From: Pseudomonadota bacterium
GTDB taxonomy: Bacteria > Desulfobacterota > Desulfobulbia > Desulfobulbales > Desulfurivibrionaceae
NCBI GenBank assembly: GCA_018830485.1
Contig: JAHJRQ010000002.1
Coordinates: 135,799 to 199,798, forward strand
Direction of reading: 5' to 3'
DNA length: 64,000 nucleotides
The notes beneath the pieces were generated by a model, which did no database searches, was not told where the DNA came from, and worked only from the letters and a program-made list of their open reading frames with translations. How positions within the stretch are numbered: the first letter of the stretch is position 1; the number at the start of each line of letters is the position of its first letter. The position numbers and the translations under genes are program-made. Positions 1 to 6,853 of the stretch are shown here, piece after piece.

Positions 1-106
1 GCATGATGACAAACTCATACCCCTGCGGCACGATCTTGACCCCGTTGGCAATGGTGACAAACACAAGAACCAGAATGGCAACGACGATAATAAGTCCCAC
101 ATCCAT
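1..106 (-). CDS. Stomatin/SPFH-family protein, N-terminal fragment
   Basis: Only the first 35 codons lie in the window; the gene continues past base 1. The start ATG (104-106) follows a good ribosome site (GGAGG). The fragment opens with a hydrophobic segment (MDVGLIIVVAILVLVFVTIA) and then reads NGVKIVPQGYEFVIM, the usual beginning of QmcA/stomatin-like SPFH proteins, which are anchored in the membrane and form large oligomers. It lies directly downstream of nfeD on the same strand. NfeD-stomatin pairs are a standard operon, which supports the call. Confidence 0.75.
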   Translation of the reverse strand, partial: MDVGLIIVVAILVLVFVTIANGVKIVPQGYEFVIM

Positions 107-138
107 AGAATATTCCTCCAGGTGAAGATTAAACTCCG

Positions 139-606
139 TTACAGCACTTTTTTTACTTTGAGAACCCGCTCTCCCTGGTCTGAAACGAGAACCGCGATAA
201 CCCGAACCCGGTTGCCTGTCTCAATGGGCTCGTCCGCCTGATACATCCACGATTCCTCCCCCAGCACCGGGACGGAAAACGCCACTCGGCCATGCTCTCC
301 CGGAACCAGGGCCCGGGTGGCGGCAATTCCCATCTGGCCGATGGCTGTCTGGTCATCAGCCAGCAGGGTTTTGGTTTTTTTTCGTGGCACGAAGAAACGG
401 AACCAAAAAAAGGTAAACCCGAGACTGGACGCGGAAAATACCAGTAACTGCCACTTCAGCGAAACGTCCGGGAGCGCGGCCAGTAGCAGGCCGGTCACCA
501 CCGCCCCCAGGCCGAACCAGAAAATAGTGAACGAGGGCACCACGATTTCCATGAGCACCAGAATGATTCCCAGGACAATCCAATGCCACCAGAGGATGTT
601 TTCCAT
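139..606 (-). CDS. nfeD: NfeD-family membrane protein
   Basis: This 155-residue protein starts with MENILWWHWIVLGIILVLME, typical of the short NfeD class (about 140-150 residues). The first ~70 residues hold three or four hydrophobic segments. The C-terminal ~80 residues look like the OB-fold NfeD domain, with the pattern GQMGIAATRALVPGEHGRV. NfeD proteins are thought to assist a partner stomatin at the membrane. The stomatin gene follows 32 bases downstream, so the two are probably co-transcribed. The start is supported by AAGGAAGG upstream of the ATG. There is no sign of the long serine-protease form. Confidence 0.88.
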   Translation of the reverse strand: MENILWWHWIVLGIILVLMEIVVPSFTIFWFGLGAVVTGLLLAALPDVSLKWQLLVFSASSLGFTFFWFRFFVPRKKTKTLLADDQTAIGQMGIAATRALVPGEHGRVAFSVPVLGEESWMYQADEPIETGNRVRVIAVLVSDQGERVLKVKKVL

Positions 607-654
607 TGTCCTTCCTTGTTGTAGATTTTTGAAAAATTCGAGGCTATTCCGGAG

Positions 655-713
655 GCATAACGTGAAATTAAGGGGCGCGCTTTAGCGCGTCCCTCTTGAA
701 TGCAAGGTTAGGG
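655..713 (-). other. attC recombination site (59-base element)
   Basis: On the minus strand the site reads CCCTAAC at 713-707, then an imperfect inverted repeat, and ends with GTTATGC at 661-655, for a total of 59 bases. The inner arms pair around a TAAA loop, with GCGCGC next to the loop and the GAGGG/CCCCTT region farther out. The arms are imperfect, with unpaired bases, as is usual for attC sites. The site begins two bases after the stop codon of the ORF, the normal compact cassette arrangement. Confidence 0.72.
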
Positions 714-715
714 GA

Positions 716-1093
716 CTACTGATCCAATTTGTCGAGAGGATGGTGCTCAAGTAACCCCCATAAACCGTCGTCTTTCTCGGAGCCGCGGGCTCCGAGTTCA
801 ATTAGTAAACGCTTCGTTGTTTCTTCATCTGCACCAACCACGCGAGACAGTGTTGTGATTTTTCGCCAGTGATCTTTGAATCGTGTATCACGAAGCATTT
901 GTTCCAAGAGCTTCTTTCTTCCTTCGTCAAGTTTCCGGCGCGGGCTGTCTTGAAACCAGTGAAGAAGAAAATTGCCAACGACAGTGATGATTGCGCCAAC
1001 GACAACACCAGCGAGCCCAACAACAGCGACCCAAAACGACGTGTCGGCAATAACCTTTCCGGCGATTTCAGTTGCGAGTGTTGTGGTATCCAC
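716..1093 (-). CDS. Cassette-borne hypothetical membrane protein
   Basis: This 125-residue protein has a GTG start at 1093-1091, with an AGGGAAA ribosome site just inside the cassette boundary. Residues ~17-45 form one hydrophobic membrane segment (FWVAVVGLAGVVVGAIITVV). It is followed by a charged cytoplasmic part that may be helical, with the tail VGADEETTKRLLIELGARGS and WGLLEHHPL. I recognise the tail only as belonging to an uncharacterised family; no enzymatic motif is visible. The tail has a winged-helix feel, which is a guess. Because it is the only ORF in an integron cassette, it was probably acquired horizontally. Confidence 0.7.
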   Translation of the reverse strand: MDTTTLATEIAGKVIADTSFWVAVVGLAGVVVGAIITVVGNFLLHWFQDSPRRKLDEGRKKLLEQMLRDTRFKDHWRKITTLSRVVGADEETTKRLLIELGARGSEKDDGLWGLLEHHPLDKLDQ

Positions 1094-1163
1094 GTGATTA
1101 TTTCCCTAACAATATTATTATTGAGCTAGTCGGTAAGACCCGATGGTTCAAAAAAGTCCGTAG

Positions 1164-1188
1164 GATGCGGTGAGGAACGAACCGCATC
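1164..1188 (+). repeat. REP-like hairpin, left flank of transposase
   Basis: GATGCGGT (1164-1171) and ACCGCATC (1181-1188) form a perfect 8-bp stem with a 9-base loop. The same sequence, in the opposite orientation and slightly diverged, lies on the other side of the REP-associated transposase gene at 1776-1799. This is the usual arrangement for a RAYT and its substrate repeats. Confidence 0.7.
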
Positions 1189-1206
1189 GATCGTGCACCG
1201 CTCGGG

Positions 1207-1737
1207 TTATTCACCACCACAAACATCGCTGCTCGGTTCGCTCGCCCAATCCTCGGGACACAAACCTTTCATGACGTAATCATGAAAACTCGAGTAAGGC
1301 CATGCCTTGACCTGCTCAACCCAGCCGTGTTTTACCGGATTCCAATGAATATACTCGACATGGCGCTCAAAATCGACTTCATCCCGAAGCAAATGCTCCC
1401 AATAGCGCCGCTGCCAAATTCCCCGCTCTCCCCTGTTTATCCTGATCGACGATCTTCTTTCGGTGGCCGGCAAAGCGCGGGAGAATCCGGCCTTGATCAA
1501 TGCCCACCTCGTTTTAAAATCGGCGGCCCCATGCGGCAAGGTGAATATGCAATGGAGATGCTCTGGAAGAACCACTATGGCATCGATGGAAAACGGATGC
1601 GACCGTTTCACTTTCGAGAACGACTGCCGGAGTAAATCGACATTTTCCGTGAGAGTCCGATTGCCCCGGCGTTCGGCACAGTTGACGGTGAAAAAGTACG
1701 AGCCACCGGTGATCTTTGGCCGCCGATATTCAACCAT
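1207..1737 (-). CDS. REP-associated tyrosine transposase (RAYT, Y1/HUH family)
   Basis: This 176-residue protein begins with the family hallmark MVEYRRPKITGGSYFFTVN. The HUH metal-binding motif is HLHCIF near residue 60. The nucleophile tyrosine is probably in RHVEYIHWNPVKHGW at about residues 125-140, followed by the typical W.YSSF end. These enzymes cut single-stranded REP hairpins and are thought to spread or maintain REP repeats, usually as single-copy domesticated genes. Matching hairpins lie on both sides in inverted orientation. The ORF is full length and looks intact. Confidence 0.92.
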   Translation of the reverse strand: MVEYRRPKITGGSYFFTVNCAERRGNRTLTENVDLLRQSFSKVKRSHPFSIDAIVVLPEHLHCIFTLPHGAADFKTRWALIKAGFSRALPATERRSSIRINRGERGIWQRRYWEHLLRDEVDFERHVEYIHWNPVKHGWVEQVKAWPYSSFHDYVMKGLCPEDWASEPSSDVCGGE

Positions 1738-1775
1738 AGGTCCCCGAGGTTGTTGATTGTGTGGGGAACTCGATC

Positions 1776-1799
1776 GATGCGGTTTGCCCTCACCGTATC
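1776..1799 (-). repeat. REP-like hairpin, right flank of transposase
   Basis: GATGCGGT (1776-1783) pairs with ACCGTATC (1792-1799), with one mismatch in the stem. Read on the minus strand it shares the order CGCAGGATACGGTGAGG with TAGGATGCGGTGAGG on the plus strand at 1161. The two copies therefore flank the transposase as inverted repeats. Confidence 0.65.
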
Positions 1800-1833
1800 C
1801 TGCGGGCTTCGTGTGAAAAGATTATGTGCATCA

Positions 1834-2037
1834 TTATTCGCCGAGGATTTCCTCTGCGGGGATGCCTTGCACCTTGCCGGCACGGCAGGCCGCCAGGCGG
1901 TGTTCCGCTTCGTTAAGCCAGAGGCGGTCGATTTCCTGGTCGGGTTTGTCGAGACTGTGCAACACTCGGTCAACCAGGTCGAAACGCTCTGCCGGATCGA
2001 GCTTCAAGGCCATTGCCGCCAGTTCTTGTGTATTCAT
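1834..2037 (-). CDS. Orphan addiction-module antitoxin (PF09720-like)
   Basis: This 67-residue protein, MNTQELAAMALKLDPAERFDLVDRVLHSLD and onward, matches the short 'putative addiction module component' family. These usually precede a RelE/ParE-type toxin and act as labile antitoxins. The start has a strong AAGGAGA ribosome site. Normally the toxin gene overlaps or follows within a few bases. Here only about 100 bases remain before the REP hairpin and the transposase, and no toxin ORF is visible. The antitoxin therefore stands alone, perhaps after a deletion linked to the mobile element. Confidence 0.75.
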   Translation of the reverse strand: MNTQELAAMALKLDPAERFDLVDRVLHSLDKPDQEIDRLWLNEAEHRLAACRAGKVQGIPAEEILGE

Positions 2038-2288
2038 GTTTATCTCCTTTTAATGGGGCTAGGCAACCCCCATGGAGGCCCCCATTTATTCGTCGATTTC
2101 AATAGTTAGATTCTATGTGGCAACGCAATGAAAGGCAAGGAGAAAATCGGCCGCGATCTGCTCGCATCCCGCGTCGGCTCGAGCAAGATATGCCGCAAGC
2201 AGGAAGTTCATCAATTGTGCTTTGGCCCGGTTTTGTGATATTCAAAGAGAAGAAGCCGCCACAATAATCCGCCACAAGGGAGGCCCCC

Positions 2289-4352
2289 ATGCCACGCGAT
2301 ATTCCGGTGGGTAACGGCCGTCTCCTGGTCTGCTTCGACCAGGAGTACCGCATCCGCGACCTGTTTTTTCCCCATGTCGGTCAGGAAAACCACGTCTCCG
2401 GAGACTTCTGCCGCTTCGGGGTCTGGGTTGACGGCTTTTTCCGCTGGGTCGGCCCGGAGTGGCGGCGGGATCTTCTCTACGCGCCGGACACCATGGTGAC
2501 CCAGGTCAATCTCTTCCACGACGAATTGGGGCTCCTGCTCACCTGCCGTGATGCCGTGGATTTCCACGAGAACATCTATCTCCGCGAGGTGGTGGTGGAA
2601 AATCTGCGGCCGGCAGCCAGGGATATCCGCCTCTTTTTTGCCCAGAGCTTCAATATCTCCGGCAACCGGGTCGGCGACACCGCCGCCTTTGACCCGGAAA
2701 CCGGCGGCATTGTCCATTACAAGGGGAGCCGCTATTTTCTCGCCGGGGGCAGCGTGAACGGCGATACCGCTTTTGCCCAGTTCGCGGTTGGGCAGAAAAA
2801 AGTGAACGGCAAGGAAGGCACCTTCCGCGATGCCGAGGACGGCTTTCTCTCCGGCAACACCATCGCCCAGGGATCGGTGGACTCGGTGGCCGCGCTCCAT
2901 CTCGCCGTGCCGGGCAACGGCCGGGCCAGCGCGTATTATTGGCTGGCCGCAGGCGAATCCTGGCATGAGGTGCGCCGCCTCGACGGGGTGGTCAGAGGCA
3001 AAACTCCGCAGACCCTGCTCCAGCGGACGGCCGATTACTGGCAGCTCTGGGTCCGCAAGGAGATGCCGCGCCTCGATCTCCTCCCGGCCAAGGTGGCGGA
3101 CCTCTATCACCGCAGCCTGCTGGTGGTGCAGAGCCAGCTCGATTGGCAGGGCGGGGTGCTGGCCGGCAACGATTCGGACGTGATCCAGTTCAACCGCGAT
3201 ACCTATTCCTACGTCTGGCCGCGGGACGGAGCGCTGGCGGCCAATGCCCTCGACATGGCGGGCTACCCGATTCCGGCTCAGCGCTTCTTTGAATTCTGCG
3301 GGGCAGCTATTGAGCGGGAAGGTTATTTTCTGCACAAGTACAACCCGGACGGGACCCTGGCCTCCTCCTGGCATCCCTGGCTCAACAACGGCCAGAGCCA
3401 GTTGCCGATCCAGGAGGACGAAACCGCCCTGGTGGTCTGGGCGTTGTGGAACCATTTCGTGCTGTACCGCGACATCGAGTTCATCAAGCCCCTTTACCGG
3501 CCGCTAATCAAAAACGCGGCGGACTTCATGTGCCGTTACCGGGATCAGGAAACCGGCCTGCCCTCTCCCTCGTACGACCTGTGGGAAGAGCGGCGCGGCA
3601 TCCTCAGCTTCACCACCGGGGCCGTGTTCGGCGGCCTCACCGCCGCCTCGCTTTTCTGCAGCGTCTTCGGCGAGGAGGAAAAGGCCGGAGAATATCAAAA
3701 GGCTGCCGCCGAGATCCGCGATGCGGCGAGCAAGCATCTGTGGCGGGAAGAGCTTGGCCGTTTCTGCCGCATGCTCTCCCGCGAGGCGGACGGTGAACTC
3801 CGGGTTGATGCGGTGTGCGACAGCAGCCTGTGGGGTTTGTTCGCCTTCGGCCTGTATGAGCCGGATGACCCGCGCATCGAGGCGACCATGGCGGCGCTGC
3901 GGCAGAAATTATGGCTCAACACCGGGGTGGGGGGCATGGCCCGCTACGAAGGAGATGGCTACCACCGGGCCGGCAGCGGTTATCCGGGCAATCCCTGGTT
4001 TCTCTGCACCCTGTGGCTGGCAGATTACCTTGCCTGTCGGGCAAAAAACGACGAGGAGATGGGTGAGTCCCTCGCCCTGCTCGAATGGGTGGCGAACCAT
4101 GCCCTGCCCTCGGGGGTCCTGGCCGAACAGGTGCATCCGGAAACCGGCGAACCGCTTTCGGTCTCGCCCCTCACCTGGAGCCATGCCACCTTCATCGCCA
4201 GCACCCAGCGCATCCTGCGGCGGCTGGCGGCCATGCATCCCTGCCCGACCTGCGGCCATGCCTCTTCGGTGCGGATGCACGAAGAGGACTGGCTCTCCTC
4301 CCTCTATGGCAAGGCCTGCGATACCATTCGCGGTATCTGCCGGGTCCGGTAG
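2289..4352 (+). CDS. Glycoside hydrolase family 15 (glucoamylase-type)
   Basis: This 687-residue protein probably releases glucose or hydrolyses alpha-glucosidic linkages in glycogen-like or trehalose-type substrates. An N-terminal beta-sandwich domain (~1-260) starts with GNGRLLVCFDQEYRIRDLFF. It is followed by an (alpha/alpha)6 barrel with YSYVWPRDGALAANALDMAG (~residue 300). The general acid is probably the Glu in YDLWEER (~435), and the base is the Glu in LAEQVHPETGEP (~615). No signal peptide is seen, so it is probably cytoplasmic. The ATG follows AAGGGAGG. It stands alone, but glgP lies 8 kb away, consistent with intracellular glycogen turnover. Confidence 0.88.
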   Translation: MPRDIPVGNGRLLVCFDQEYRIRDLFFPHVGQENHVSGDFCRFGVWVDGFFRWVGPEWRRDLLYAPDTMVTQVNLFHDELGLLLTCRDAVDFHENIYLREVVVENLRPAARDIRLFFAQSFNISGNRVGDTAAFDPETGGIVHYKGSRYFLAGGSVNGDTAFAQFAVGQKKVNGKEGTFRDAEDGFLSGNTIAQGSVDSVAALHLAVPGNGRASAYYWLAAGESWHEVRRLDGVVRGKTPQTLLQRTADYWQLWVRKEMPRLDLLPAKVADLYHRSLLVVQSQLDWQGGVLAGNDSDVIQFNRDTYSYVWPRDGALAANALDMAGYPIPAQRFFEFCGAAIEREGYFLHKYNPDGTLASSWHPWLNNGQSQLPIQEDETALVVWALWNHFVLYRDIEFIKPLYRPLIKNAADFMCRYRDQETGLPSPSYDLWEERRGILSFTTGAVFGGLTAASLFCSVFGEEEKAGEYQKAAAEIRDAASKHLWREELGRFCRMLSREADGELRVDAVCDSSLWGLFAFGLYEPDDPRIEATMAALRQKLWLNTGVGGMARYEGDGYHRAGSGYPGNPWFLCTLWLADYLACRAKNDEEMGESLALLEWVANHALPSGVLAEQVHPETGEPLSVSPLTWSHATFIASTQRILRRLAAMHPCPTCGHASSVRMHEEDWLSSLYGKACDTIRGICRVR

Positions 4353-4500
4353 TGTGTATAAATATAATTGCGCATTCCCATCCTGGCCTTCCTCCGCAGG
4401 TAAGGGTAAATTCATTCCCCTGCGGAATAACGCGGTGTGGTAGCCAGATCATTACCCTTGCCATTCCTGCCATGGGCAAAGCATCATGGGGGAAGATGGG

Positions 4501-4752
4501 CTATCCCTGGTTTTTTTCCACATTAAATCTGGCCTTTGCCTCGGTGATGATTCGCTCTGCCTCCGGCGGGCAGATGTTGCCAAGTTCTTCCCCGCACTGA
4601 AGAGTTGCGGAAGCCCAGTTGCAGCCCGTTCGGTCATCTATTCTCATCCGGATGATGGAAGCGAAGCGGCAATTTTTATGCTGGCCGGTTTTTTTTAGCT
4701 CCGTGTTCAGGAAACAGAGCAGTTCTTTTTCCGAAACAAGTTTTCGTTCCAT
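4501..4752 (-). CDS. Small hypothetical protein, 83 residues
   Basis: I do not recognise this protein. It is soluble and charged, with two cysteines (NWASATLQCGEELGNICPPEAE) and no membrane segment. It is supported by a very good ribosome site (AAGGGAGGG) 6-7 bases before the ATG at 4752-4750. It overlaps the last 77 bases of the radical SAM gene in another frame. The pair may be translationally coupled and related in function, but nothing shows what the protein does. Confidence 0.6.
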   Translation of the reverse strand: MERKLVSEKELLCFLNTELKKTGQHKNCRFASIIRMRIDDRTGCNWASATLQCGEELGNICPPEAERIITEAKARFNVEKNQG

Positions 4753-5710
4753 TTTGAATCCCTCCCTTACATTTTCTCACCAAAAAACGGTGGCCTTCAT
4801 ACTCGACAAGGATGATTTTTTGGCTCTTCAGCAGCTCGTTGAGTATCCGCCTCCCATTTTTTCGCGCCTTGATCAGGGAAGACACGGTTTCCTCCCGCAA
4901 TGGGTGAACCGCGGTGATGCCGAGAAGCTCCTCGGCAAGATCATCGCCGACAACAGCGCAGCTCTGTTCAAAGCCGAGGAGATACTCCACCTGCGCCAAT
5001 TTTTCCGTGAACAGTTGATGGGCTGCGGCCATAACGGATTCATCGGGAGTCCGGACCCATTTTTCCGCTGGCGGGCGAATCGGTGCGGCAAGATAGGCCC
5101 GGGCCGGTTGTATTTCTGCGAGAAAATCCGCGACTGCCCGGATGTCCTCCGGTTTGTCGTTGAGGCCGGCGACGAGCATGGTTTCCGTTACCAGCTCCCC
5201 GCTGAAATCTTGGGCAAAGGCCTCGATCCCTTGCAATACCGCCTCAAGCCGCAACTTCGGGTGCGGCCGGTTGATCCTGCGCCAGCAACGGGGATCGACG
5301 GAATCAACCTTCACCGAAACCCATTGGGCCTTGGCCACGGCCTGGCGCACCTCCGGCCGCCAGAGCAGGGAACCATTGGTGATGACGCCGATCTTTATTC
5401 CCAAAGCCCGAAGCTGTTCAATGGCTTCTCCCATCCGGCTGTCCAATGTGGGTTCGCCATCGGGGACAAAGGTCAGGCAATCCACAACGCCCCCTTGGCT
5501 GGTGAGCGCTGCCAGGCGTCGCGCTGTCCGGGCGTGGATTTCCGGCGGCTTAAAAAAGTGGCGGGGCTCGATTTCCATCTGCAAGGTGCGGCCTACCTGG
5601 CAGTAAACGCAGGAGTAAGTACAGACCTTGGGCCTGATATTGTTGATACCGAGACTGTTGCCAAGTCGCCTTGAGGCGACGGGGCCGAAGGTAATCATGG
5701 CGTCGTTCAT
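4676..5710 (-). CDS. Radical SAM protein (COG0731-like)
   Basis: The 344 residues include a CTYSCVYCQVG motif at about residue 30, the CxxxCxxC that binds the SAM-cleaving 4Fe-4S cluster. Before it come ITFGPVASRRLGNSLGINN, typical of this uncharacterised clade. DGEPTLDSRMGEAI and the later strands complete a partial TIM barrel. The region from ~250 may be a winged-helix tail (LREETVSSLIKARKNGRRIL). The substrate is unknown. The last ~30 residues look low-quality as protein and overlap the next gene, so they may be poorly conserved. The start ATG follows AAGGAGG. It is downstream of an Mrp-type ATPase, suggesting a redox or Fe-S setting. Confidence 0.85.
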   Translation of the reverse strand: MNDAMITFGPVASRRLGNSLGINNIRPKVCTYSCVYCQVGRTLQMEIEPRHFFKPPEIHARTARRLAALTSQGGVVDCLTFVPDGEPTLDSRMGEAIEQLRALGIKIGVITNGSLLWRPEVRQAVAKAQWVSVKVDSVDPRCWRRINRPHPKLRLEAVLQGIEAFAQDFSGELVTETMLVAGLNDKPEDIRAVADFLAEIQPARAYLAAPIRPPAEKWVRTPDESVMAAAHQLFTEKLAQVEYLLGFEQSCAVVGDDLAEELLGITAVHPLREETVSSLIKARKNGRRILNELLKSQKIILVEYEGHRFLVRKCKGGIQNGTKTCFGKRTALFPEHGAKKNRPA

Positions 5711-5791
5711 CCCCCCTCCTTTTTTTTAGCTGAAATACGTTGGCAAAGGCAAAACCATCATGCTCAAGCACAGTGTCCATGCATTGGGAAG

Positions 5792-6852
5792 TCAGGCGTA
5801 ATTCGACGCGTCCGTACCCTTCCTGATCATGGCGGCTATGCTCTGGAAAATAGCTCCGACCGCTGATTCCGGCTCCGCCGCCATCATGGGCAGGCCGCGG
5901 TCTTCGCAGCTTCTGATCGTGAGATCCAGAGGGGTGGCGCCCAGCAGGGGGAGGTCGTATTGGCGGCTGATCTGCTTGCCGCCTCCCTGCCCGAAGATGT
6001 TCAGGGGTACCCCCCCCGGGTTCGCTGACAAAATAGGCCATATTTTCCACCAGGCCGATGATCGTAAGGTTGTACTTGCGGAACAGGTCGATGGCCCGTT
6101 GAACATCGGCCAGGGCCAATTTTTGGGGCGTGGTGACCATCAGAATCCGGCAGCGGGGGATGGCCTGGGCAATGGTGATGGAAGCGTCGCCGGTGCCGGG
6201 AGGCAGGTCGATGATCAGATAATCGAGTTCCCCCCCACCGGACGTTGCCTAAAAGATGACCGATCATCTTGGCCACCAAGGGGCCCCGCCAGATAAAGGC
6301 TTCGTCCTGTTGAGCCGACATTCCCAGGGAGATGATTTTCAGGCCGTACTTTTCCAGGGGCAGGATCATTCCCTCCGGCCCTGGTTTCGGGGAGCAGGTC
6401 AAGTCAAGCATAATCGGAATCGAGGGCCCATAGATATCGGCATCCATCAGGCCAACCCGCAATCCTTGCCCTGCAAGGGCCAAGGCAATGTTGACCGCCA
6501 CCGTGGTTTTACCGACTCCGCCCTTGCCGCTGGTCACGGCCACGATCTCTTTGACCTGGTAAATCCCCTTGTAAACCGGAGGCGGAAAGATCTTCCCCCA
6601 CTCTTCCTGGCTCAGTTTCGTTACCTGTATCCGGACATGGCTTACGCCGGGCAGGGCGCGAAGGGCCGAGTCGATTTGTTTTTCAAGACCCTTGCGCAGG
6701 GGAGAGCGTTCACTTTTCAGGGTCAGGGTCAGAGAGACCGTGTCTCCCGCAACAGCGATGTCGCGGATGAGTCCCAGGTCGAGAAAATATTTTTGGGTCT
6801 TGGGGTGCTTCACTGTCTGCAGAATCTGGCGGACCTGTTTTTCCTCAATCAT
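5792..6852 (-). pseudogene. Mrp/ApbC-type ATPase with DUF59, two +1 frameshifts
   Basis: The protein would be about 350 residues: an N-terminal DUF59 (MIP18-like) domain (~1-95), then a ParA/Mrp ATPase with TSGKGGVGKTTVAVN as Walker A. Mrp proteins carry or insert Fe-S clusters. The reading frame is broken twice. Seven Gs at 6230-6236 (minus strand) should be six to continue VRWG-ELDYLIIDLPPGTGD. Eight Gs at 6010-6017 should be seven to continue SEPGG-VPLNIFGQGGG. With both corrected the protein is complete to NYA. The usual CxxC in the 'ENM.YF.C' region is absent (it reads SEPG). Either two homopolymer sequencing errors or a recent pseudogene. Confidence 0.8.
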
Positions 6853-6853
6853 C

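Larger units (their letters stand above)
655..1109 (-). mobile_element. Lone integron gene cassette (ORF plus attC)
   Basis: Read on the minus strand, the unit begins at a GTTAGGG core site (1110-1104, cut after the G) and has one ORF starting 16 bases later. It ends in a 59-bp attC whose first core, CCCTAAC (713-707), is the exact complement of GTTAGGG. In a circular cassette the end G joins the leading TTAGGG to make the core that pairs with this element, so the match is what a genuine cassette should show. No integron integrase and no second attC are visible in the window. The unit therefore looks like an isolated cassette, possibly inserted at a secondary site. Confidence 0.72.

Noticed and set aside
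1738..1833. Toxin gene partner of the antitoxin
   Set aside because: Only a 14-codon open stretch before a stop; the space is filled by a REP hairpin.
2211..3455. 414-residue minus-strand ORF across the GH15 gene
   Set aside because: It is a codon-bias shadow of a clear glycoside hydrolase; no recognisable domain or ribosome site.
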